From the NCBI GenBank assembly GCA_023416585.1, contig JAEZHM010000003.1, positions 1-35,788 on the forward strand: a stretch of DNA of 35,788 nucleotides, in the 5' to 3' direction. Under the pieces are notes generated by a model. The model had not been told where the DNA came from. It did no database searches and saw only the letters and a list, made by a program, of their open reading frames with translations. This document shows, in pieces, positions 7,798-16,086 of the stretch (position 1 is its first letter; each line of letters begins with the position of its first letter). Made by a program: the position numbers and the translations under genes. The stretch comes from Bacillota bacterium (lineage in GTDB: Bacteria > Bacillota > Clostridia > Christensenellales > Aristaeellaceae).

Positions 7798-9597
7798 ATG
7801 CTTAGGTCTCGCCCTGCTATAGGCTGGATGGTTTTTTTGGTACTTATTTATTTCACTTTGCCGGCTCTTGGAGAAAGCACTTTGAAATGGATTGATCCCC
7901 CCAGTGCCATACGTCCCGGCAAAGCCATACGCTTAAACTTCTCCGTTACCCTGGCGGGCGATGCCGATATTCTCTTAAAGGATAAGTCCGGCGAACTGGT
8001 TGCCACCGTCGAGGAGGATTTTCCTGCCAAGGCAGGGCGCAACAGCCTGACCTGGGACGGAAAGACGGAAGGCTCCCCCCTCCCCGCCGGCACTTACATT
8101 CTACAGGTGGTACAGGGAACGAAAGAAGCTACCACTACAGTCACAATCGGGGATTTAAGCCCGATGATCCTATCCACCATGCCCGGCGACACGCATTTGA
8201 TTCCTGGATCAGATTGGTACATGCAGGTGGAAACAAACATGGAAGCCACGCTGATCATGAAGCTCATTGCGGATTCCGGAGATATTATTTTATATGAAGC
8301 GCTTGTACCGGGGGGGAACCATCAAATACCGTGGGATGGAACAGCCGATGGGCAGCTTCTTCCTCCCGGCAGCTACAACATCGGTGTGAACCTTACAGAT
8401 AGCACAGGTTTTTCCTCCAATGGAGAACAGATGACCATCACCATTGAGGATCCGTCCGCAGCCACTGCCCCTGCACAACCAACGAGCACTGCTCCAGCCC
8501 AGCCGACGGACACGGCCCTAACCCCGGCGCCAACCCAGGCCGGAACGGAAACTGCACCAGTCATACAAAACAACAACAATGAAGAGACCAATTCCCCGGC
8601 AGATTTCAGCAATTATACCTGCAGCCATGAAACGTGCTTTTTCACATTGCCTATGGGCGTTATGGATGAAGCCGCTATCTGGAAAGCCATGATGCAGCCC
8701 ATAACGGTTGTCAAAGGTGAGCAGCGCCAGGTGGTCAAGATATACGCCGAACCAAACAAGGAATCCAAGGCCATTGGCGAAGTGACCTGCGATTCCCAGG
8801 GGCTGCATGTAATCGAAACACTGGACAACGGCTGGACGCTGGTGGAAGCCTATTCCAGCTCCATACATTCAAGCAAGGTGAAAAACTGGGCCGGATTCTT
8901 TTCCGGCTACATCGAAACCTCCAAGCTGGAAACAAAGCAGCCTAACCAGAAGTACGGTCTGCTGCTGGACAAGCTTACCCAGCGGATGTACGTGTTCCAG
9001 GAAGGCAAAATCATCAGCGAGCTTCTGATCTCCACTGGCCTGGTCAACAGCAAACAGCCTTACAATGAAACGCCCGCAGGAGAATTCATGGTCGTAAGCA
9101 GGACGGGCGGCTTCTGGTCCGGCAACATGTGGTGCGACCTGGCACTGCGCGTCAATGGCGGCATCCTGATTCATGAGGTGCCCTGCCTGAAAAGCGAAGA
9201 CGAAGTGCGCGACTACGGCCCCTTCGAGCGGGTGCTGGGTCAAAAAGCCAGCCACGGCTGCATCCGTGTGCAAAGGGAGGTAAGCCCCGAAGGCCTCAAT
9301 ATGCGCTGGCTGTGGGACAATATCAAGCTGAACACAAGGGTTTTCATCTGGGACGACGTGGGCAGGAACATTCCCATTCCCGAGGACAGCCTGCACCTGT
9401 ACTACAATCCCGACGGCGGGCAATATTATCACAAAGACCAAAACTGCTCAAGTGTTAAGAACAAGTATCTGCCGCTTACCGGCTTCACCTACGGTGAGTT
9501 GGAAAACTCCCCATACAGCAAACTTACCCCGTGCTCCCGCTGCAACCCGCCCAAGCGCAAGGCCGATATCGAGGCGCTGAACGCTGGAAAAAAGTAA
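7798..9597 (+). CDS. Secreted L,D-transpeptidase with FlgD-like Ig repeats
   Basis: The protein has 599 residues. A signal peptide (about 1-26) is followed by two FlgD/Ig-like beta repeats, about 30-117 and 125-217, each containing a WDG turn and a PPG or PAG-TY motif. A Thr/Ala/Pro linker (222-255) precedes an SH3-like segment (about 303-355) and a YkuD L,D-transpeptidase domain (about 384-520). Catalytic Cys488 lies in SHGCIR, with His459 in ILIHE. The C-terminus has a small cysteine/histidine module (YYH at 543-545, C550, C579, C582) that may bind metal. It should cross-link or modify peptidoglycan outside the membrane. The ATG at 7798 has a GGAAGGAG site. It is convergent with the LCP gene. 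Confidence 0.93.
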   Translation: MLRSRPAIGWMVFLVLIYFTLPALGESTLKWIDPPSAIRPGKAIRLNFSVTLAGDADILLKDKSGELVATVEEDFPAKAGRNSLTWDGKTEGSPLPAGTYILQVVQGTKEATTTVTIGDLSPMILSTMPGDTHLIPGSDWYMQVETNMEATLIMKLIADSGDIILYEALVPGGNHQIPWDGTADGQLLPPGSYNIGVNLTDSTGFSSNGEQMTITIEDPSAATAPAQPTSTAPAQPTDTALTPAPTQAGTETAPVIQNNNNEETNSPADFSNYTCSHETCFFTLPMGVMDEAAIWKAMMQPITVVKGEQRQVVKIYAEPNKESKAIGEVTCDSQGLHVIETLDNGWTLVEAYSSSIHSSKVKNWAGFFSGYIETSKLETKQPNQKYGLLLDKLTQRMYVFQEGKIISELLISTGLVNSKQPYNETPAGEFMVVSRTGGFWSGNMWCDLALRVNGGILIHEVPCLKSEDEVRDYGPFERVLGQKASHGCIRVQREVSPEGLNMRWLWDNIKLNTRVFIWDDVGRNIPIPEDSLHLYYNPDGGQYYHKDQNCSSVKNKYLPLTGFTYGELENSPYSKLTPCSRCNPPKRKADIEALNAGKK

Positions 9598-9613
9598 AAA
9601 GCAACGTAAATAA

Positions 9614-9646
9614 GCCGCCTTTCCTATCATTATCAGGAAAGGCGGC
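9614..9646. terminator. Bidirectional terminator between the L,D-transpeptidase and LCP genes
   Basis: A perfect 12-bp stem, GCCGCCTTTCCT with AGGAAAGGCGGC, has a 9-nt loop. T-rich stretches follow on both strands. It lies in the 65-bp gap between two convergent genes. Confidence 0.8.
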
Positions 9647-9662
9647 ATCATTTATATTGTAT

Positions 9663-10661
9663 TTATTCTCCCTGCTTACCGTATAGGAATTCATTCAGCG
9701 CATCCACGTTTTTTGTAAGGTTGGGCACCAGTACAGCCATGCCGGAAATCATTTTGCTGGCATATGCACCCTGTGCGGGAATCTGCATGGTTTCAAAGGT
9801 GGCATCCTTGGCCGTCATCGCAGTAGGGATCAGGCGGATTGCATCCGCGGCAGAAATATTGGTCACCACATTGTCCAGATTATTAAGCACAAGCTCCCCA
9901 ATCTTGTCCCAGCTGAGCTTCATGACCTTGTGGAAGGCTGCCTCCACCACGGTACGCTGCCGGTCGGTGCGGGCAAAGTCGCTGTCGATCTTGCGGATAC
10001 GGCTGTAAGACAGCGCCTGCCTGCCACTCAGCGTTTGCAGCCCCGCTTTTTTCACCATGCCGTCATTTTGCTTTTTGCCCATCTGCTGGTTGTAGTACTG
10101 CAAAATACCGTTGAGCTGAGTTAGCTCCCTTCTGGATACGTCGACTTCCACGCCGCCTATGGCGTCAATGAGGTTGGCCATGCGGCTGAAATTGACAGAT
10201 ACGTACGCATCAGGTTCAATGCCAAAGTTTGCTTTGAGCGTTTTTAAAAGCAGTTCCGGGCCGCCGTAGGCATAGGCCGCATTTATGCGTGTGGAACCCT
10301 TGCCGGGAATTTTCACATACATGTCGCGAAGGAAGGAAACCAGCTTAATGGTCTTGCTTTTCGGGTCCAGCTGGGCCAGCATCATGGTGTCGCTGCGGCC
10401 GCGGCTCTTGGGGGAGTAGGTGTCCGTTCCGATGAGCAGAAGCTGGAACGTATCCGTATCGGGCGCCACAAAATCCTCCGGCAGCACCAGATATTCGTTC
10501 AGGTCCCCTTCCTGTCCCTCAGGAATGGTTTCCGACAGAATCTGTAAAAGCTCCTCCTTGCTCAGTTCCTCTTCCTGCGTGGCCTGGGAAGGCACCGCAA
10601 AGCACATCACCGCCAGCATCACGCAAAGCACCCTTGAAAAAACCCGCTTCATCATGGCCAT
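9663..10661 (-). CDS. LytR-CpsA-Psr (LCP) family protein
   Basis: The protein has 332 residues. An N-terminal signal/anchor segment is followed by an LCP domain. Visible motifs are LLIGTDTYSPKSRGRSDTMML with its Asp and Arg residues, SFLRDMYVKIPG, and RIRKIDSDFARTDRQR near the end of the domain, the family's pyrophosphate/lipid-contacting arginines. LCP proteins attach undecaprenyl-linked polymers such as teichoic acids or capsule to peptidoglycan. The ATG at 10661 (MAMMKR) follows AGGAGGT at 7-nt spacing; the frame extends a few codons upstream without a site. It lies downstream of the cation efflux gene on the same strand, with a 111-bp gap holding no clear promoter. Confidence 0.93.
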   Translation of the reverse strand: MAMMKRVFSRVLCVMLAVMCFAVPSQATQEEELSKEELLQILSETIPEGQEGDLNEYLVLPEDFVAPDTDTFQLLLIGTDTYSPKSRGRSDTMMLAQLDPKSKTIKLVSFLRDMYVKIPGKGSTRINAAYAYGGPELLLKTLKANFGIEPDAYVSVNFSRMANLIDAIGGVEVDVSRRELTQLNGILQYYNQQMGKKQNDGMVKKAGLQTLSGRQALSYSRIRKIDSDFARTDRQRTVVEAAFHKVMKLSWDKIGELVLNNLDNVVTNISAADAIRLIPTAMTAKDATFETMQIPAQGAYASKMISGMAVLVPNLTKNVDALNEFLYGKQGE

Positions 10662-10772
10662 AAAAAAGACCTCCTGCCTTACAAGCAAATTTCGACAACT
10701 TGCCTGCTTTCCCTTTTAAAACGGTTATAAGGTGGAGAATCCTGCATATCTTTGCAAAAGCTGCCCTGGCAA

Positions 10773-11942
10773 TCATTGGTTGTAGTCCGGATCAAAGTGC
10801 AGCACGCATTCGTTTTTACCATCCAGCTCGCGGGCATACTCTTCAATCTTCTGCTTTAAACCGGCCTTGTCCTTATAGTCCGAAGGCACCACTACATCAA
10901 AGAGCAGCGTGATCCTGTCGGAACGCATCACCCTGCGGAAATCGTGCAATTTCAGGTGCGGGTCCACTGAAATCAAGTAGTTTTCCATCTTGGTAAGGGT
11001 TTGCAAAGTTTCCTCGTCGTCGGTGACGATGGGGTCCATGTGGATTACCAGCGGAATGCTCATTTCCTTTGAAATGTCCCTTTCCGCCAGGTCTATCACC
11101 TCATGAATCTTCACGATATCAGCCTTTGCAGAAACCTCCGCATGGACGGACGCTATACTCCGCCCGGGCCCGTAATCGTGCACCACCAGGTCATGCACAC
11201 CCAGGATCTCATCATAAGACAAAAGCTTTTCGGTCAGCTTACCGTTGAGCTCCTGGCTTGGCCGTGCCCCCAGCAGCCGGTCCACCGTCTCCTTGCACAC
11301 CCCGTAGCCCGTTTTCAATACGAACAATGAAACCAACACACCCATATATCCGTCCAAGTGTATTCCAAACAGCCTGACAATGAGCATGCCGATCAGGATG
11401 CCGCTGGTAGCCAATACATCGGATACCGAGTCTTTGCCTGCAGCCTTCAAAGGCTGGGAATCGATGGTCCTGCCCAGCTTTGTGTAAAAGAAATACAACC
11501 AGCCCTTTGTTAGTACGCTCCCGATCATAATAAGAAAGGTTGCAAGCGTAAAATCCGGCGTGGAGGGCGTGATGATATTGTCTATGCCGCCCCTGAACAG
11601 TTCAAAACCCATCAGCAGTATAAATACGCCAACGCCAAGCGCACCGATATACTCCATACGCCCATGACCGAAAGGATGATCCCTATCCCCCGGCTTTTGC
11701 GCCATGCGGGTGCTGACCAATGAGACGATGGAGCCCCCCGCATCCGACAGGTTGTTGGCCGCGTCCGCTGTCACAGCCACAGAACCAGAAAGAAGGCCGG
11801 TCAGGAATTTCGTCAAGGAAAGAAGGATATTGATGCATATCCCGGCCGTTGTTCCCAGCGTGGCGTAAGCCGCCCGGACGGATTGATTCCCCGTATCCTG
11901 ATTATTCTTCACAAACCGTTTTATGAGCCAGACGGTCAGCAT
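10773..11942 (-). CDS. Cation diffusion facilitator (CDF) family transporter
   Basis: The 389-residue protein has the CDF membrane domain of six helices followed by a cytoplasmic ferredoxin-like dimerisation domain. Metal-site motifs are visible: DAANNLSDA in helix 2, the FGHGRMEYIGAL loop, and the KDSVSD segment of helix 5. CDF proteins export divalent metals (Zn, Mn, Fe, Co) against protons. The C-terminal region is longer than in short CDF proteins, ending with an extra alpha/beta segment rich in charged residues. The ATG at 11942 is preceded by GGAGGG; the longer frame to 11984 puts this site inside the gene. Metal specificity cannot be told from sequence alone. Confidence 0.92.
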   Translation of the reverse strand: MLTVWLIKRFVKNNQDTGNQSVRAAYATLGTTAGICINILLSLTKFLTGLLSGSVAVTADAANNLSDAGGSIVSLVSTRMAQKPGDRDHPFGHGRMEYIGALGVGVFILLMGFELFRGGIDNIITPSTPDFTLATFLIMIGSVLTKGWLYFFYTKLGRTIDSQPLKAAGKDSVSDVLATSGILIGMLIVRLFGIHLDGYMGVLVSLFVLKTGYGVCKETVDRLLGARPSQELNGKLTEKLLSYDEILGVHDLVVHDYGPGRSIASVHAEVSAKADIVKIHEVIDLAERDISKEMSIPLVIHMDPIVTDDEETLQTLTKMENYLISVDPHLKLHDFRRVMRSDRITLLFDVVVPSDYKDKAGLKQKIEEYARELDGKNECVLHFDPDYNQ

Positions 11943-12022
11943 TTTTACCCTCCGATAAATAATGTTTAACGGATAGTATATCACATTTTTCCAATCAGTG
12001 CATCTATTTCTCCAAAAATCGA

Positions 12023-12056
12023 GGTTAGCCTATGCTCACTTTGCACTAGGTTAACC
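12023..12056. repeat. Inverted repeat between the CDF gene and the ileS T-box promoter
   Basis: GGTTAGCCTA (12023-12032) pairs with TAGGTTAACC (12047-12056) with one G-T pair and a 14-nt loop. It lies upstream of the CDF gene on one strand and upstream of the ileS promoter on the other. No T-run follows. It may be an operator or a weak structural element. Confidence 0.35.
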
Positions 12057-12094
12057 GCGCCTCCCACCAAAACAGTCCTTTATGACAAAACCTC

Positions 12095-12122
12095 TTTACT
12101 TTTTCAGCCTATTGCATATAAT
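12095..12122 (+). promoter_or_regulatory. Sigma-A promoter for ileS and its T-box leader
   Basis: A perfect TATAAT (12117-12122) is preceded by TTTACT (12095-12100) at 16-bp spacing. The T-box leader begins just downstream. Confidence 0.7.
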
Positions 12123-12127
12123 AGATG

Positions 12128-12382
12128 AAGTATATGACCATGATGGGGACGGGCATGGAAAGCACCCTTTCAAGCGAGCCGGCGCAGGTGGAAGGCCGGC
12201 ATGGGAAGCCAAGCCAAATCACCCCGGAGTTTTCGCGCCGAAGGTACTAAAGTAGGCGCGGGCGGGCTGCTCCCGTTACAGAGCCGCAAACATATGTTGT
12301 TTGCTCAAAGAGGGCGCTTTGGCGCCAATCTGGGTGGTACCGCGGAGCAATCCGTCCCAAGAATACTTGGGGCGGTTTTTTT
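12128..12382 (+). promoter_or_regulatory. T-box riboswitch (tRNA-Ile sensing) upstream of ileS
   Basis: The conserved T-box sequence GGGTGGTACCGCGG is at 12332-12345. It is followed by a terminator stem (12352-12360 with 12367-12375, one G-U pair) and seven T (12376-12382). A structured stem I region precedes it; ATC at 12218-12220 is a plausible isoleucine specifier codon. Uncharged tRNA-Ile should pair with the T-box bulge, favour the antiterminator and let transcription enter ileS. Family and mechanism are well established; the specifier position is inferred. Confidence 0.92.
12352..12382 (+). terminator. T-box-controlled intrinsic terminator before ileS
   Basis: Stem CCGTCCCAA with TTGGGGCGG, a 6-nt loop and seven T, ending about 45 bp before the ileS start. 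It is the attenuator half of the T-box switch. Confidence 0.88.
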
Positions 12383-12427
12383 ATACTCCGCAACAAAACA
12401 GCCGATTATGGACACGGGAGGTTCATT

Positions 12428-15400
12428 ATGTATCAGAAAGTACCCACCGACATGAATTTTGCTGCCCGGGAAAAAGAAACTGCCGCCTTCTGGAAAGACA
12501 ACGACGTCGTTCAAAAGAGCTTTCATCACAGGGATAATGCGGCTGAATCCTTTAGTTTTTTTGACGGTCCCCCCACAGCCAATGGCAAGCCCCATATCGG
12601 CCATGTGCTCACCCGCTCCATCAAAGACCTGATCCCCCGCTACCAGACCATGAAGGGCAAACGTGTTTTGCGCAAGGCCGGTTGGGATACCCATGGCCTG
12701 CCGGTGGAACTGGAAGTGGAAAAGCAGCTTGGGCTGGACGGGAAGCCGCAAATCGAGGCTTACGGCATCGAGCCCTTTATTGCCGCATGCAAAAAAAGTG
12801 TGTGGAAATACCTGCACGAGTGGGAGGACATGTCCGAGCGCGTTGCCTTCTGGGTAGACATGGAGCATCCCTACATCACCTATGAGGACAACTATATCGA
12901 GTCCGTATGGTGGAGCCTCAAGGAGATCGCCAAGCGGGATCTGCTGTATAAAGGCCACAAGGTAGTCCCCTACTGCCCTCGCTGCGGAACGGCGCTCTCC
13001 AGCCATGAAGTGGCTCAAGGATACAAAGAAGTCAGCGACTTGAGCGCTTTTGTTCGTTTTCAAGTAAAAGGCCAAATGGATACCTTTCTCCTGGCCTGGA
13101 CCACCACCCCCTGGACACTGCCCAGCAACGTAGCGCTATGCGTAAACGCCAAGGAAGAATACTGCCGCTTCACAGTGGGCGGTCAGACCTATATCATGGC
13201 CAAAGCGCTCATCTCCTCCGTATTTTGTGAAGAAGACGCAGCTTCGGTCGAAATTCATGATGTTTTCCCCGGCGAAAAGCTCAAGGGCATGGAATACGAG
13301 CCGCTGTACAATTTCGCAAACCCCAAGGAAAAGGCTTGGTTCGTGGTGTGCGACAGCTACGTTACGCTCTCCGACGGCACCGGCATCGTGCATATTGCCC
13401 CCGCTTTTGGTGAGGACGACGCCCGCGTAGGCCGGGAAAATGGCCTGCCCTTTGTGCAATTGGTGGATACCCAGGGCAAATTCGTTTTAGGCACGCCATG
13501 GGAGGGTGTTTTCGTCAAGCAGGCTGACCCCGCCATCCTTACCGATCTCAAGGAGCGCGGCCTTCTGTTCAAGACGGCGGCCTATACCCACAATTATCCC
13601 TTCTGCTGGCGCTGCGACACACCGCTTTTGTACTACGCAAGGTCCACCTGGTTTATTCGCATGACCGCCTTGAAGGACGACCTTATGCGCAACAACCGCA
13701 GCGTCAACTGGCTTCCGGACAACATCAAGGAAGGCCGCATGGGAAACTTTCTGGAGAACGTGGTGGACTGGGGCCTTTCCCGCGAGCGCTACTGGGGCAC
13801 GCCGCTGCCCATCTGGCTGTGTGAGGACGGCCACATGCACGTGGTTGGCTCCAAGCAGGAACTGCACGACATGGCGGTAACGCCCTTTGACACGCTGGAG
13901 CTGCACCGCCCCTTTATCGACCAAATCAAATTGAAATGCCCCGTGTGCGGCAAGGAGATGCAAAGGGTCAAGGAGGTTATCGACTGCTGGTACGATTCCG
14001 GCTCCATGCCTTTTGCCCAGTGGCATTACCCCTTTGAAAACAAGGAGAAGTTCTTAGAAAACTTCCCCGCCAACTATATTTCCGAAGCCATCGACCAAAC
14101 CCGCGGCTGGTTCTATACGCTGCTGGCCATCGGCACGCTTCTTTTCAACAAATCCCCCTTTGAAAACTGCGTCGTCATGGGCCATGTGCAGGACAAAGAT
14201 GGGCAAAAAATGTCCAAACACAAGGGCAACGTGGTGGACCCCTGGAGCGTGCTTGACGTTCAGGGTGCCGATGCAGTGCGCTGGTACTTCTATACCGGCG
14301 GAGCTCCCTGGCTGCCCAGCCGCTTCTACGGCGAAGCAGTGTCCGAATGCCAGCGCAAGTTTATGGGCACGCTGCAAAACACCTATGCTTTCTTCGTGCT
14401 CTATGCCAATATCGACAATTTCAACCCCAAGGAGCATCCGCTGCACAAGGCGCAGCTTTCATTGATGGATAAATGGGTGCTAAGCCGCCTGCATACGCTC
14501 ATCCGCTTTGTGGGAAGCGAACTGGACAATTACCACATCACAGAGCCGGCCAGGGCCATCGGCGACTTCGTGGATGACTTAAGCAACTGGTACGTGCGCC
14601 GCAGCCGCGAACGGTTCTGGGGCAAGGGCATGGCCGGCGACAAGGAAGCCGCCTTCATCACCCTATATACCGTGCTGGAAACGCTCTCCCGCCTGATTGC
14701 GCCTTTTGTGCCATACATGGCGGAAAACATGTATCAAAACCTTGTGCGCAGCGTGGATGCTTCCGCACCGCTCAGCGTACACCTGAGCGATTTCCCTGTA
14801 TGCGACGATGCCTTCATCGACCCGGCCATGGAAAAGCAAATGTCTGCCCTCATTGAAGTAGTGCAGCTTGGCCGCGCTTGCCGCAACTCCGCCTCCATGA
14901 AGGTGCGCCAGCCGGTAAAGGCGCTGTATGTGAAGGGCGCTTCCTTTGAAGGCGAATACGTGGACCTGGCAGAGGATGAGTTGAACGTCAAGCAGGTGAT
15001 CTTCACCGAAGATGCCCGCGCCTTCACCAGTTACAAGCTTAAGCCCCAGCTTCGTACCCTTGGCCCTCGCTACGGAAAGCTGCTGGGCAAGCTGAGCCAG
15101 CATCTGACGACCCTGGATGGTAATGACGTGGTGGATGCGTTCAGCCGCGGGGAAAGCGTCTCCTTTGAACTGGACGGCATCCAGGTTGTGCTTGAGAAGG
15201 ATGACGTGCTCACCGAGCCCATGCAAAAGCCGGGCTTCATGGCATTAACCGATCACGACGTCACCGTAGTGCTGGACACCAACCTTACCCCAGAGCTTAT
15301 CCAAGAAGGGTTCGTTCGGGAGGTCATCAGCAAGCTGCAAACCATGCGTAAGGAAGCGGATTTCGACGTCACCGACCGCATCCATGTAACCTTTAAGGCC

Positions 15401-15559
15401 GGCGAAAAGCTGTCCGCCGCCATCGAAGGCGGCCGCGCTATGATCGAGAAGGGCGTGCTGGCTCTTAGCCTGACATCCGGCGAAGCCTCCGCTGATGCCG
15501 TGACCAAGGAATGGGACATCAACGGCGAAACAGCTGTCCTTTCCGTGAAGCGGGCGTAA
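12428..15559 (+). CDS. ileS: Isoleucine--tRNA ligase (type 2, eukaryote-like)
   Basis: The 1043-residue class I synthetase charges tRNA-Ile. The HIGH motif is at 56-59 and the second signature is KMSKH at 594-598, His replacing the usual Ser. The editing (CP1) domain with the WTTTPWTLPSN segment and the zinc-knuckle pairs YCPRCG and CPVCG are in place. Length, lack of the bacterial C-terminal zinc domain, and overall motifs fit the IleRS2 clade, which is often less sensitive to mupirocin. The ATG at 12428 follows GGGAGG. It is controlled by the T-box leader and followed by an unusual repeat region. Confidence 0.97.
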   Translation: MYQKVPTDMNFAAREKETAAFWKDNDVVQKSFHHRDNAAESFSFFDGPPTANGKPHIGHVLTRSIKDLIPRYQTMKGKRVLRKAGWDTHGLPVELEVEKQLGLDGKPQIEAYGIEPFIAACKKSVWKYLHEWEDMSERVAFWVDMEHPYITYEDNYIESVWWSLKEIAKRDLLYKGHKVVPYCPRCGTALSSHEVAQGYKEVSDLSAFVRFQVKGQMDTFLLAWTTTPWTLPSNVALCVNAKEEYCRFTVGGQTYIMAKALISSVFCEEDAASVEIHDVFPGEKLKGMEYEPLYNFANPKEKAWFVVCDSYVTLSDGTGIVHIAPAFGEDDARVGRENGLPFVQLVDTQGKFVLGTPWEGVFVKQADPAILTDLKERGLLFKTAAYTHNYPFCWRCDTPLLYYARSTWFIRMTALKDDLMRNNRSVNWLPDNIKEGRMGNFLENVVDWGLSRERYWGTPLPIWLCEDGHMHVVGSKQELHDMAVTPFDTLELHRPFIDQIKLKCPVCGKEMQRVKEVIDCWYDSGSMPFAQWHYPFENKEKFLENFPANYISEAIDQTRGWFYTLLAIGTLLFNKSPFENCVVMGHVQDKDGQKMSKHKGNVVDPWSVLDVQGADAVRWYFYTGGAPWLPSRFYGEAVSECQRKFMGTLQNTYAFFVLYANIDNFNPKEHPLHKAQLSLMDKWVLSRLHTLIRFVGSELDNYHITEPARAIGDFVDDLSNWYVRRSRERFWGKGMAGDKEAAFITLYTVLETLSRLIAPFVPYMAENMYQNLVRSVDASAPLSVHLSDFPVCDDAFIDPAMEKQMSALIEVVQLGRACRNSASMKVRQPVKALYVKGASFEGEYVDLAEDELNVKQVIFTEDARAFTSYKLKPQLRTLGPRYGKLLGKLSQHLTTLDGNDVVDAFSRGESVSFELDGIQVVLEKDDVLTEPMQKPGFMALTDHDVTVVLDTNLTPELIQEGFVREVISKLQTMRKEADFDVTDRIHVTFKAGEKLSAAIEGGRAMIEKGVLALSLTSGEASADAVTKEWDINGETAVLSVKRA

Positions 15560-15594
15560 TCCATAAGAGGAACAAGCGAACGTTTTGGAAACGA

Positions 15595-15681
15595 CCGCTG
15601 TAGGGCGGGGGCCGGCGTTCGCCGTCCGTAGCGGGACAGTACCGCGGCATGCGGCGAACGCCCGCCCCCGCCCTGCAGCGG
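15595..15681. repeat. Long GC-rich inverted repeat downstream of ileS
   Basis: Arms at 15595-15624 and 15652-15681 are reverse complements at about 28 of 30 positions, with a 27-nt centre that has its own small GCGG/CCGC stem. It carries the GGGCGGGGGC / GCCCCCGCCC core common to dispersed intergenic palindromes of clostridia. It could terminate ileS transcription or be a MITE-like/REP-like element. No target-site duplication was identified. Confidence 0.75.
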
Positions 15682-15696
15682 TTGTCTATGATTCTC

Positions 15697-16037
15697 GATA
15701 CCGGCGTCCGAAGGTCCAGGGCGATCGGAAAGCCCTGGTCGCACCCGCAGGTGCGAAGTTCCCCATACTTGGACATAACATCAAGTGTTAGATACCGGCA
15801 TCCGAAGGTCCAGGGCGTTAGGATCGCCCTGGTCGCACCCGCAGGTGCGAAGTTCCCCATACTTGGACATAACATCAAGCGTTAGATACCGACATCCGAA
15901 GGTCCAGGGCGTTAGGAAAGCCCTGGTCACACCCGCAGGTGCGAAGTTCCCCATACTTGGACATAACATCAAGTGCTAGATACCGGCACGAAGGTCCAGG
16001 GCGTTAGGATCGCCCTGGTCGCACCCGCAGGTGCGAA
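15697..16037 (+). repeat. Tandem 94-bp repeat, about 3.6 copies, each with two hairpins
   Basis: Units at 15697-15790, 15791-15884 and 15885-15978 are each exactly 94 bp and nearly identical; a fourth partial copy covers 15979-16037. Every unit holds a CCAGGGC/GCCCTGG hairpin with a variable loop, then a TCGCACC/GGTGCGA hairpin. The bases that differ between copies fall mainly in the first loop, so the stem is preserved. The unit length is not a multiple of three, so the frames across it shift each copy and are not protein coding. The region lies between ileS and the methyltransferase gene. Function unknown. Confidence 0.85.
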
Positions 16038-16086
16038 ACCTTGTTCTGCTTGAACACTATGGGCTAAATCTGCAAGGAGCAATCAA

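Noticed and set aside
15585..15979. Open frames on both strands across the repeat region
   Set aside because: They arise because the 94-bp unit shifts frame every copy. They lack ribosome binding sites and known motifs.
15697..16037. CRISPR array
   Set aside because: The repeats are 94 bp, contiguous and have no unique spacers; no cas genes are present.
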